Shown in pieces: positions 9,293 to 18,349 of a stretch of 34,624 bases of DNA. Under the pieces are notes generated by a model. The model searched no databases and was not told the DNA's origin. It saw only the letters and a program-made list of their open reading frames with translations. The first letter of the stretch is position 1. Every line of letters begins with the position of its first letter. The stretch is from NCBI GenBank assembly GCA_001275005.1, contig JWZX01003242.1, positions 1 through 34,624 on the forward strand, written 5' to 3'. This DNA is from Chrysochromulina tobinii (lineage: Eukaryota; Haptophyta; Prymnesiales; Chrysochromulinaceae). The position numbers and the translations under genes are program-made.

Positions 9293-10045
9293 CTAAGCGA
9301 CGAATCTTTGGTATGTGGTCAGGTTCGGATCAAGCGCCTTGATCACCTTCCAGGCATCTGAGAGCATCGCCTCCGCCGAGCGCTCGGAGTACAGGGCAGG
9401 CTGCGTTGGCGGCTGCTGCGGCGGGGGCGCTGGGGCGATCGCGGGCACCTGTGCCGGCTGCAGCACGGGCGGCTCATTCGATGGCTGCGCTGGTGGCGTC
9501 ACCAGAACGAACGCTGCTTCCGGTATGGATAGAGGGACGGTGTTCGGCACCTGCAACGTAGGTGTTGGGGCCTGCTCCGGCCGCGTCGTCGTCGTTAGCC
9601 CAGGGTCCGTCTGAACGAAGAGCTTGCCCTTCACTTCACACGAGTGCCCCTTCTTGAACTGGCCGCACGTGTTGCATTTATTCTTGCTGGCTTTGAAGCC
9701 CTTCATCTCGGGACGAAAAGGCATGCAAATCCGAGAGTACCGGTTGCGGCACATTGCCTCGGTCCGATCGGGGAAGAGCTCCGCGATCTTATGCCAGCGC
9801 TTGCCCATCTGTTGGACTGCTGAGAAGAGTCTCTGATCTTCCTCGTATTCCCACACTTTCATCGCGGTGCTGTCCCGACCACGTCGCGCCTTGCCCCCCG
9901 GCGCCTTGTTGACGCTTACGATCGGCTCTGGCGCGGGGAATGCATTCGCGATAGGAGCCATGGGGCAGAATTGGGCCATGGAAGCCATGGTTTGAGCCGC
10001 ATCGTCTTCGATCGGGGTGCACGAGTCGAGGCTCACGGTGGTCAT
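9293..10045 (-). CDS. Myb/SANT-domain protein with an adjacent CCHC-type zinc knuckle
   Basis: From ATG 10045 the protein has 250 residues; the frame is open farther upstream but would overlap the neighbouring gene. A single Myb repeat lies at residues about 62-108 (WEYEEDQRLFSAVQQMGKRW then IAELFPDRT and CRNRYSRI). It has the first and second Trp and an Arg-Asn-Arg-Tyr in the recognition helix. Directly after comes CNTCGQFKKGHSC (Cys124, Cys127, His134, Cys136), a CX2CX6HXC knuckle. The rest is a Pro/Gln/Thr-rich tail, as in activation domains. A DNA-binding transcription regulator is the best guess; a single repeat could also mean a chromatin-associated SANT protein. It is tandem with the AP endonuclease gene on the same strand, 163 bp downstream of that gene's stop. 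Confidence 0.8.
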   Translation of the reverse strand: MTTVSLDSCTPIEDDAAQTMASMAQFCPMAPIANAFPAPEPIVSVNKAPGGKARRGRDSTAMKVWEYEEDQRLFSAVQQMGKRWHKIAELFPDRTEAMCRNRYSRICMPFRPEMKGFKASKNKCNTCGQFKKGHSCEVKGKLFVQTDPGLTTTTRPEQAPTPTLQVPNTVPLSIPEAAFVLVTPPAQPSNEPPVLQPAQVPAIAPAPPPQQPPTQPALYSERSAEAMLSDAWKVIKALDPNLTTYQRFVA

Positions 10046-10208
10046 GTGCTGCTCCAAGGATATGCGAGCAGGGAACGTGCTGCCTGGGTTAGCCGCTCGT
10101 GTGTGGTGTTTGAGGAAGAGTTTTGCGGCGCTTTTGAGCAGCTCGCTTTTATCTGAGATCTCGACACGTGGATCTTGAGTTCTAGACTCGAAAAACGGCA
10201 AAGGAGGA

Positions 10209-11354
10209 TCAAAGCCGACCGAGCACGAGCTCCACCACGACTGGACAGTGATCTGAGCCCTCGAGCTCGTGTCGATGCTGCACGTCGCGCAGCGCATCCG
10301 CGGCCATCACTGACGATGAGAGCAGGAAATAGTCGAGTCGGAGTCCGCGATTACGCGGGCGGTTGCGCGCCCGCTGGCTCCAGTACGTGTACTGACCGGT
10401 CGCGTGCGGATGGCAGCTCCGAAACGCATCCGTCATAAAGAGCGGCGCCTCCGCGTAGCGACGCATCGAGGCGCGCTCCTCGGCAGTCGTGCCCGCCTGC
10501 TTGGCCATGCGCAACTCGTCTGGGTTGAAAAAGTCGGCATCGCCCACGGCCACATTGAAATCGCCGCCCGCGCACACGTGCTGCGCGCGTCGCGCGCTGC
10601 CTGCTGCGCTCGGCGGCGCTTGCTGCGCGCGCAGCAGCGCCGCGCGGAATTGGCCGTCCCAGCCGTCGTCGGATGTGCGGTACTTGAGGCGCTGCAGCTC
10701 CGCGCCCGAGTTGGGCGTGTACACGTTGACGACAGCGAGCTGGGCGCTGGGCGAGAGCGGCAGCTGGAGCAGTAGAGTGCGCCCCTCGCGATCGGCCTCG
10801 TGCCCAGGGTCAACAGTGAGTGGCGTGCAGATCGCCGCGTCGGCTACCGTTGCGCCAAGACCGCGCCCGCCAGTCCACAGGGTAGCCACGCCGGCGTAGC
10901 CGAGCCGCGCCGTCGAAGAGGCCCACGCGGCGCGCCACGGCATCGAGGTCCCGGTGCTCAGCACGTCGAGCAGCTCGGCTTCGACGCTGGCGACATGCAT
11001 CTCCTGCAGCTTCGTCTCCTGGAGCAGCACCACGTCGCAGTCCGTGGCGAGGCGGCGCAGCGAGTCGACGCCGCGCTCGTTGCGCAGCAGCGCACGCAAA
11101 CCGGCAACGTTCCACGTGGCAAGGCGCACACAAGGAGTGGTGACTGGCGACGCCCGCGGAGTGGCGTCACGAGGGATGCTGGCGATGGAGGAGACGGCGA
11201 CGGCTGGCGCGGAAGGAGCTGCAGCGGAAGGACGCGCGTTCTCCGGGACGGGCACGCCGGCCGATGCCAGTCGCTGGAGAAGCACGGTTTTGCTGCCGGA
11301 AACGGGTAGCCCACGCGAGCGGAGGAGAGCCTGAAGGTCTTTCATGGTGACCAT
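10209..11354 (-). CDS. AP endonuclease (exonuclease III/APE1 family) with an N-terminal SAP domain
   Basis: Cuts the DNA backbone at abasic sites in base-excision repair. From ATG 11354 (an in-frame ATG also lies at 11345) it has 381 residues. Residues about 4-32 (MKDLQALLRSRGLPVSGSK) are a SAP DNA-binding motif, the arrangement known from plant ARP. The catalytic domain has all the family signatures: LATWNVAGLRAL (Asn82), LLQETKLQ (metal-binding Glu113), VVNVYTPN, GGDFNVA (Asp/Asn pair), LRLDYFLLSS and the C-terminal GSDHCPV with the catalytic His. It is intronless. A Pro/Ala linker separates SAP and nuclease. It is divergent from eIF5B, with starts 251 bp apart. I see no clear organelle-targeting peptide, so a nuclear location is likely. 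Confidence 0.92.
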   Translation of the reverse strand: MVTMKDLQALLRSRGLPVSGSKTVLLQRLASAGVPVPENARPSAAAPSAPAVAVSSIASIPRDATPRASPVTTPCVRLATWNVAGLRALLRNERGVDSLRRLATDCDVVLLQETKLQEMHVASVEAELLDVLSTGTSMPWRAAWASSTARLGYAGVATLWTGGRGLGATVADAAICTPLTVDPGHEADREGRTLLLQLPLSPSAQLAVVNVYTPNSGAELQRLKYRTSDDGWDGQFRAALLRAQQAPPSAAGSARRAQHVCAGGDFNVAVGDADFFNPDELRMAKQAGTTAEERASMRRYAEAPLFMTDAFRSCHPHATGQYTYWSQRARNRPRNRGLRLDYFLLSSSVMAADALRDVQHRHELEGSDHCPVVVELVLGRL

Positions 11355-11482
11355 CGGGCCCCGATCGCACGGGATTGACGAATCCCTGAACTTAGGTGCA
11401 CATGAAGCCCGCAATGACATCGAAGTTCGTAATAAATCCTCAGACTTGCTGTTCAACACAACGCGCGCGCGATGACCGAATC

Positions 11483-11529
11483 GTGCGTGTCCCGGCTCCC
11501 CCCTGCTCCCCCCGGTGTCTTTTTACCGA
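11483..11529 (+). repeat. Dispersed element, copy R2, upstream of eIF5B
   Basis: This copy contains CGTGTCCCGGCTCCCCCC, a short internal duplication (CTGCTCCCCCC), then GGTGTCTTTTTACCG. It ends 76 bp upstream of the eIF5B start codon and has the same orientation as the gene. It may lie in the promoter or 5' leader. Confidence 0.65.
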
Positions 11530-11605
11530 GATCGTGGCGCACACACGCACCGCGCAATCGCACGCGCCCAGTTGCGCTGCGCAGTGCAGAGCGCGGACAA
11601 CCGAA

Positions 11606-14600
11606 ATGCCGCCCAAGAAAAAGAAGAACAAGGACGACGATTGGGAGGCCGAAGCCGAGGCTCTCGCTGCCGAAAACGACGGCACCGCACCGCCATCGGC
11701 CTCTGCCGCAGCGGGCGATGATGACGACGACGCCGGAACAAAGCCGGCTAAAAAGGTGTGTGCCTCCTAGCCTGCCACAATCGTACTGAGGGGCTCCCAT
11801 TCGTCGCGCGTGCGCCTCATGTTCCTTATGGTAGCCTCTCTGCATCGCGTTGGACAGGATAAGAAGAAGAAAGGGAAGGGCAAGGGAGATGACGACGATG
11901 ACGAGCCTGCGCCACCGAAGCCCGCTGCTGCAGCGGATGATGATGACGACGACGACGATCGTGGCAAGAAGAAGAAGGACAAGATCGGCGGAAAGAAGGG
12001 CAAAGCTGCTGCCGCTGCCGCAGACGAGGAGGAGGACGACGACGACTTTGACTTCGGCAAGAAGAAGGGGAAGAAGGGCAAGGGCAAGAAGGGTAAGGGC
12101 GACGATGACGACGAGGAGTGGGAGAAGGTGGAGAAGGTGGAGAAGTCGGCGCCGCCGCCCCCGAGCGCCGAAGCGGACGAGGATGATGACGAGGACTTTG
12201 GAGGGAAGAAGAAGGGTAAGAAGGAGAAGAAGGGCTCCAAAGTCAAGGGGAAGGGCAAGGAAGACGACGACGGCGAAGACGAGCCAGCAGCGCCGGCGGC
12301 GCCAGTCGCGAGCGGCGGTGGCGCGCGCGGGCTGATCGTGGCGCTGGTGGTGGACGTGCGCAAGCATCCAGACCCAAAGATGACCAAGGCGAGCGTGTGC
12401 ACGGTGGACGCGGGTGATCGCGGCAGCGTCGAGGTCGTTTGCAATGCGACCAACCTCCAGCCGGGCATCACCACCGTGCTCGCGCCTCTGGGAGGCGCGG
12501 TGGCGACACCCAAGGGTCTGCCGATGGAGATCAAACCCATCTCGATCCGCGATGTGCCGAGCGAAGGGATGCTGTGCGGCCTCGGCGAGATCGGGCTGTG
12601 CAAGGCCGGTGAGCCTTTCCCCACAGAGGTGGTGCTGCTCAGCGACGACCTAGAACCAGGCACGCCCTTCGAGTCGGCCATGCTGCAAGGGGCGGCGCCC
12701 GCGGCGCACGAGAAAGCTGCCGCCGCCAAGGCGGCGGGCAAGGGCGCCAAGCCGGACAAGGCGGATGCAAAGGAGCCCAAGGGCAGCGGCGGGGGCAAGA
12801 AGAAGAAGAAGGGAGGTAAGATGGAGTGGGAGGAGGAGGAAGAGGATGTGGACGCTCACGGCAACATTAAGGGGCTGATTGCTTACTCCGATGAGGAGAT
12901 CGACGAGCAGCCGCCTCCAAAGCCTGCCTCCCCCGAGCCGCCGTCGGCCGCCGTAGCAGGCGATAGCGCCGACTCTCGGCTCGACGCTCCGCTGCGCGCG
13001 GCGCTGAATGGGTTCGAGGCGTCCGTGGGGGCGACGCTCGCTGAGAATGACGTGTGCACGCTCGCAGACGCTCAAGACCTGAGCGCCGACGATCTCAAGG
13101 ACCTCGGCTTTTCGGTGGGCATCAAGAATCGGCTGCTCAAAGCCTTTGCTGCTGCAGGCGCCGGAGCGCCTGCCGCCAAGGAGGAGGAGAAGGAGGAGGC
13201 GAAGCCGAAGCCTGCACTCAAGGCGGCCGGCGCGTCGAAGCCCTCAGCGTCGGCCATGGCGGCAGCATTAGGGATGGAAGAGGACGACGAGGAGGAGGAG
13301 ACACCGTCGCCTCCGCCCAAGAAGGACGCTGCCAAACCGTCAGCGGCCGCGATGGCCGCCGCACTCGGGATGCAGGACGAGGACAATGAGGACGAGGGCG
13401 AGGACGAGGAAGACGACGCTCAAGACGGCGCTCCTGCGGGGAGTACGAAGGAGCAGATCGATGCCCTTTGCGAGTGGCTCGAGACTACAGGAGTGCCGTC
13501 ACAGTACGCACAGCAGTACGCTGAGGCACTGGGCAGCGCCGGGCATGCCTCAGCCTGACGCGCTCCGCTCCGCCGCGCCGACCGTCAATGCCCTCATCGC
13601 CCTTGGCTTGCGCCGCGGGCATGCCTGCCTGTTGAGCAGGCAGGTCGGCACCGGCGCCAGCGCAGCGGCGACAGAGGCGGCGACGGAGCAGCTTCGCGAG
13701 TTGCACGCATGGCTTCTCTCGCTCGCAATCGGCGAGGCCGACGCCACCGTGTACGCGCCCAAGCTGCTCGAGGCGTACTCGTCTTTGGCTGTGCTGCTGG
13801 AGGATGACGCATCCCGCGCTTCGTTTAGCCGCCTAGGCCTCAAGCGTGGCCATGCGGGGTTACTGCTCGTCCACATGCCCAATGCGATCTCGCCCGAGGC
13901 GGCGGCTGAAGCGGCCGCCGCCGAGCAGGCGAGCATGGCCGTGCCCATTTTTGACTTTGGGCCGACCCGGCTTGCACTGCGCGGTCCGACGAGCCTGCGC
14001 TTCCGGGCGGACATCGAGCTGCCGCTCTTCGATTTCACAGCCATGACGGCGGCGGAGGAAGCGACGAGCGAGACGAAGACGAAGTCCAAGAAGGTGGACG
14101 ACGACGACGACGGCGGCGACGGCGATTTTGACTTTGGCGCGAAGAAGAAGAAGGACAAGAAGGCTAAGGAGGAGAAGAAGCAGGAAGAGGTGGACGCCGA
14201 GGCCGAGGCGGTGGGCTTTGACTTTGGCGCGGCCAAGAAGACGAAGAAGAAGCCCAAGGAAGGAGAGGCTGCCGAAGAGGCCGACGACGCTGCCGACTTA
14301 CGCCTTCGGCTCCAAGAAAGAGAAGAAGGACAAGAAGCCCACGGACAAGGAGGAGGAGGCCGAGGCGGACGCTGACTTTGACTTTGGCTCCAAGAAGAAG
14401 TCCAAGTCGAAGGACAAGGACACCAAGGACAAGGACGCCAAGGACGCCAAGGACAAGGAGGGTAAGAAGGGTAAGGAGGGTAAGGACAAGGAGGGTAAGG
14501 AAGGTAAGGAGGCAAAGAAGACAAAGAGCGCCGAGGAGCTGGCCAAGGAGAAGGCGGAGATGGATGCGCTGCTGGCGGAGCTCGATGCACCCGAGGTGGA

Positions 14601-17600
14601 GATGGCGCCCGAGCTCGCCTTCTCGCTCGGCAACGTGGGCAAAGCCGAGGATGGCGAGATGCCCGAGACCGAGAGCGGCGAGGGATCGGCGGCGGCTGGC
14701 GTGGGCGGTGACGCGTCCAAGGCCGGTGGCGGCGAAGGGACGCCGTCCGGAGGCGGCAAGGGCAAGAAGGGCAAGAAGGGCAAAGGCAAGGGGAAGGTCG
14801 AGGAGGAGGACGATGACGACGCGCTGCTCGCGGCAGCGATGGCCGAGCGAGCGGCGATCACGGGCGAGGATCTGAATGCCAAGAATGACAAGAAGAAAAA
14901 GAAGAAGAACAAGCAGGGAGGGGGCGAGGAGGGGGCGCTGCCGAGGATGCGCCTGCCAAGGAGGGGGATGCGCCTGCCATGGAGGGGGATGGGCCTGCCG
15001 ATGGGGACGCGGCGGCCAAAGAGACTGAGGCTGGCGGTGCAGACGAGGCGGGTGGTGATGAAGACGGCGACGAGGGCGACGAGGGCGAGGGCGGCGGAAA
15101 GCTCACCAAGGCGCAGAAGAAGAAGCTCAAGGCGAAGGAGAAGAAGAAGCAGGAGGCCGAGGCTGGCGAGGACGGCAAGAAGAAGGACGACGGGAAGAAG
15201 CGACCCAACTCGAAGATTGCCGAGAAGCTGCGCGAGGAGCAAGCTCGGCGTGCGCTCGAGGAGAAGGCGGCGATCACGGCGGCGGAGCTCCTCGATGAGG
15301 CGACGCGCCTCTTCAAGTGCATCGACGTGCTCAACCTGGGTGAGAAGGCGCTCAAGAGGCTCGATAGTGCCGAGGTGAGCGCCGATGTCGTCGAGCTCGT
15401 CGCGCGCGGCGCCCAGGCCCTCGAGGACTTCCCCGGCTTCGAGTCGATCACGAAGATCGACGCGATCATCGCGCAGCTGCAGCTCAGGATGGATAACTTT
15501 CTCAAGCTCGAAGAGCGCCGTCGTATCAAGCGCGAGAAGGAGAAGGCGAAGAAGGAGGAGTTGCGCGCCGCGGGCCTGCTGCTGAGCGCCAAGGAGAAAG
15601 AGAAGCTCAAGAGGCAGGAAGCCTTCCTCGCGTCGCTCGGCAAGACGGACGAGGGCGCCGACGCCCATGCAGAGGACGGCGAGACGGTCAAGAAGAAGGT
15701 GGTCTACGAGAAGCGGAAGAAGAAGCCCACGAAGTACGAGGGCGCCGAGGCCGACGGGGCCGATGGGGCCGACGGGGCTGATGGGGCTGACGGGGCCGGG
15801 GAGGCCGACGAGGCCGACGAGGGTGCGCCCGAGGCCGGGGAGGGTAATGGCGCCGCGGCGGCTGAGGAGACGAAGGAGACTGCGGCGCTGGCGGCTTCGG
15901 GCGCGGTGGAGGAGATGGAGGAGGAGTGGGACGAGATTGACGAGCAGCAGCTGCTGGCCAAGGCGAATCTGGACGTCGGCGACGAGGACGATGAGGATGA
16001 TGAGGAGGAGTTCGTCGCCGCGCCGGGCGAGCTCTCTTCCACGCTCGCGGCCCTTGCGGCGAGCAACGAGGCGGCCAAGGTGCAGGCCGAGAAGCGCAAG
16101 GAGGAAGTGATGGATAAGTTGATGAATATGAAGAAGAAGGACAAGGATGAGTCGGAGAGCGACGAGGACGATGAGGATGACGAGGACGAGGACGAGGACG
16201 ATGAGAGCGAGGAGGATGAGGTAGCAGCGGGCAAGGCGGCCGCGAGGGAGACGCGCGCGGAGCGGATGCGCTCGGCGGTGGAGGCGCGCACGCCCGACAG
16301 GCTGCGCTCGAGCATCGTGTGCATCATGGGCCACGTAGACACGGGTAAGACGAAGCTGCTCGACAACATCCGCCGCACTAACGTTCAAGAGGGCGAGGCG
16401 GGCGGCATCACACAGCAGATCGGCGCGTCCTTCTTTCCCGCCGAGACGCTGCGCGAGCGCATGGGGTCACTCGTCGAGAAGAAGAACATCACCGTCAAGG
16501 TGCCGGGGCTCATGATCATCGACACCCCCGGCCACGAGTCCTTCTCCAACCTGCGCTCTCGCGGCTCGTCGCTGTGCGACCTCGCGATCGTTGTGGTGGA
16601 CATTATGCACGGGCTGGAGCCGCAGACGATCGAGTCGCTCACCATGCTCCGCTCCAAGAAGACGCCGTTTGTCATCGCGCTCAATAAGGTCGACCGGCTG
16701 TATGGCTGGTCGACGGTCAAAGATCGGCCGTTCATCGAGTCGCTCGAAGTGCAACCAGAAGGGACGCGGAGCGAGTTTGAATCGCGCGCGAGCCAGGTGC
16801 TGCTCCAGCTCGCGGAGCAAGGGCTCAACGCGGAGCTCTACTACAAGAACAAGGACTTCAAGGAGTACGTGTCGCTCATCCCGACGTCCGCGATCACGGG
16901 CGAGGGCGTGCCTGACATCCTGATGATGCTCGTGCTGCTCTCGCAGAAGATGCTCGTCGACCGTGTGATGTGGTGCCCCGAGGTGCAGTGCACCGTACTC
17001 GAGGTCAAAGTGATCGAGGGCCTCGGCACCACCGCGGATGTGATCCTCGCCAACGGCACGCTCAAACGCGGCGACCAGATCGTCATGTGTGGCTTCTCGG
17101 GGCCCGTAGTCACGCGCGTGCGCGAGCTGCTCACACCCAGGCCGTTGCGAGAGATGCGCGTGAAGACCGACTACCTGCACCACGAGAGCATCGATGGCGC
17201 GATGGGCATCAAGATCTGCGCAAATAACCTTGAAGGAGTCGTCGCGGGCTCGGCGTGCCTCGTGCCGTACAAGGACGTGCCGTACGACCTCGAGGTGCTC
17301 AAGGAGGACGTGATGAGCGACCTGAGCCAGCTCGCCAAGGCCGCATCGGAGGTCAACGGCGGTGTCGGCGTGTACGCGATCGCGTCGACACTAGGCTCGC
17401 TCGAGGCGCTGCTTGAGTTCCTAAAAACGTCCAAAATCCCGGTGAGCGCGGTCAACATTGGGCCCATCCATAAGAAGGACGTGATGAAGGCGTCGATCAT
17501 GCACCAGTTCAAGTCCGAGTATGCGACCATCCTCGCCTTTGACGTGAACTTGACTAAGGAGGGTGCTGACATGGCCAAGGAGCTCAACGTGCGCATCTTC

Positions 17601-18125
17601 ACCGCCGAGATCATCTATCACCTCTTCGACCAGTTCACCGCGTACATGGCCGATGTGCGCAAGGCGCAGCAGGCGGCGGCCGCCCTCACCGCCGTCTTCC
17701 CATGCGTCTGTCAGATCTCGTCGCCCGAGCACGTCTGGTGCCGCGGCGGCGGCGGCGACCCAATCCTTGTGGGGATGGACGTCAAGGAAGGCACCTTGCG
17801 CGTAGGCACGCCCATCTGCGTCGAGCGCAAAGGCCAAAAGGACCCGACGACCGGCTTGCAGGCCTATCTCGACATCGGTCGCGTCATCGGCATCGAGATC
17901 AACCGGAAGCAGGTCAACATGGTGAAGGTAGGTCAGTCGGCCGCCGTCAAGATCGATGCCGTTACCACAGTCCAATTCGGCCGCCACTTTGACCACACAT
18001 ATGAGATGTACTCGCACGTCACGCGCCCCTCGATCGACGCACTCAAGGAGTTCTTCCGCGAGGATCTCGTCAATGAGGACCTCCAACTGCTCGTGCGATT
18101 GAAGAAGCAGTTTGGTGTACTCTGA
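11606..18125 (+). CDS. EIF5B: Translation initiation factor eIF5B with an unusual N-terminal tRNA_bind + SAM extension (three apparent 1-nt indels)
   Basis: eIF5B is the GTPase that joins the 60S subunit and stabilises initiator tRNA. The C-terminal 605 residues are canonical: G1 GHVDTGKT, switch I GGITQQIG, G3 DTPGHESF, G4 NKVDR, then domains II-IV with STLGSLEALLEFLKTS and GPIHKKDVMKAS, ending LVRLKKQFGVL. Exon 1 (11606-11755, 50 codons) joins in phase through a 102-bp intron to exon 2. The N-terminal 1,500 residues hold Lys/Asp-rich runs, a PheT-like tRNA_bind OB domain (residues about 205-325: VVDVRKHPDP, VVCNATNLQPG, SEGMLCGLGEIGL), three SAM-like units (about 422-480, 580-645, 657-720) and FDFG-KKK repeats. 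Frame is kept only by assuming one extra base near 13550, an extra A at 14300 and a missing G in the 14931-14935 run. Corrected length is about 2,138 residues, against roughly 1,000-1,200 in yeast and human. Confidence 0.9.
11756..11857 (+). other. Intron 1 of eIF5B (102 bp)
   Basis: The donor is GTGTGT after KPAKK; the acceptor is TGGACAG before DKKKKGKGK. Phase 0. Without splicing the first exon stops 12 nt later (TAG at 11768-11770). Confidence 0.85.
14118..14432 (+). repeat. Tandem FDFG-Lys coding repeat in eIF5B
   Basis: Four successive units begin DFDFGAKKKKDKK, GFDFGAAKKTKKK, (D)FAFGSKKEKKDKK and DFDFGSKKKSKSK, spaced about 28-30 codons apart. A fifth copy (DFDFGKKKGKKGK) sits far upstream at about 12045, before the tRNA_bind domain. 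The shared motif on both sides of the OB/SAM block argues that all belong to one protein. Confidence 0.75.
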
Positions 18126-18349
18126 GGCGCTGGAGAGTGAGCGAGGACTCATTGATGAGATACTTGTGAGATCGAAACAGATCGAAAGCTCCACAAGCAG
18201 GCCCCAGCGGAAGGCACGTCTGAAGGTGCAGCGTCGCGCGCGGCTGGAGCGACGCGTGGTGTGGTGAGGCGGGCATGAACTAACTAGTGCATTCACGAAC
18301 CAAACTGACCTTTTCACTGGCTTTCACAGATACATTTTCCAAGTTTATC

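Noticed and set aside
11453-12798. Two minus-strand frames that look like multi-span membrane proteins opposite eIF5B
   Set aside because: The hydrophobic Ser/Phe/Leu strings are the reverse complement of Lys/Asp codons; no start context or homology.
13516-13553. A 38-bp intron to explain the frame change near 13550
   Set aside because: Too short compared with the other introns, and its removal leads to the wrong frame.
11606-13558. A separate upstream gene (tRNA-binding/SAM protein) ending at 13558
   Set aside because: The stop at 13558 falls inside a SAM unit that continues in the next frame, and FDFG-Lys repeats link both halves; one gene with an indel is simpler, though cDNA is needed.
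14298-16388. Minus-strand open frame of 696 codons over eIF5B
   Set aside because: Leu-rich low-complexity antisense of Lys/Glu codons (AAG/GAG read as CTT/CTC).
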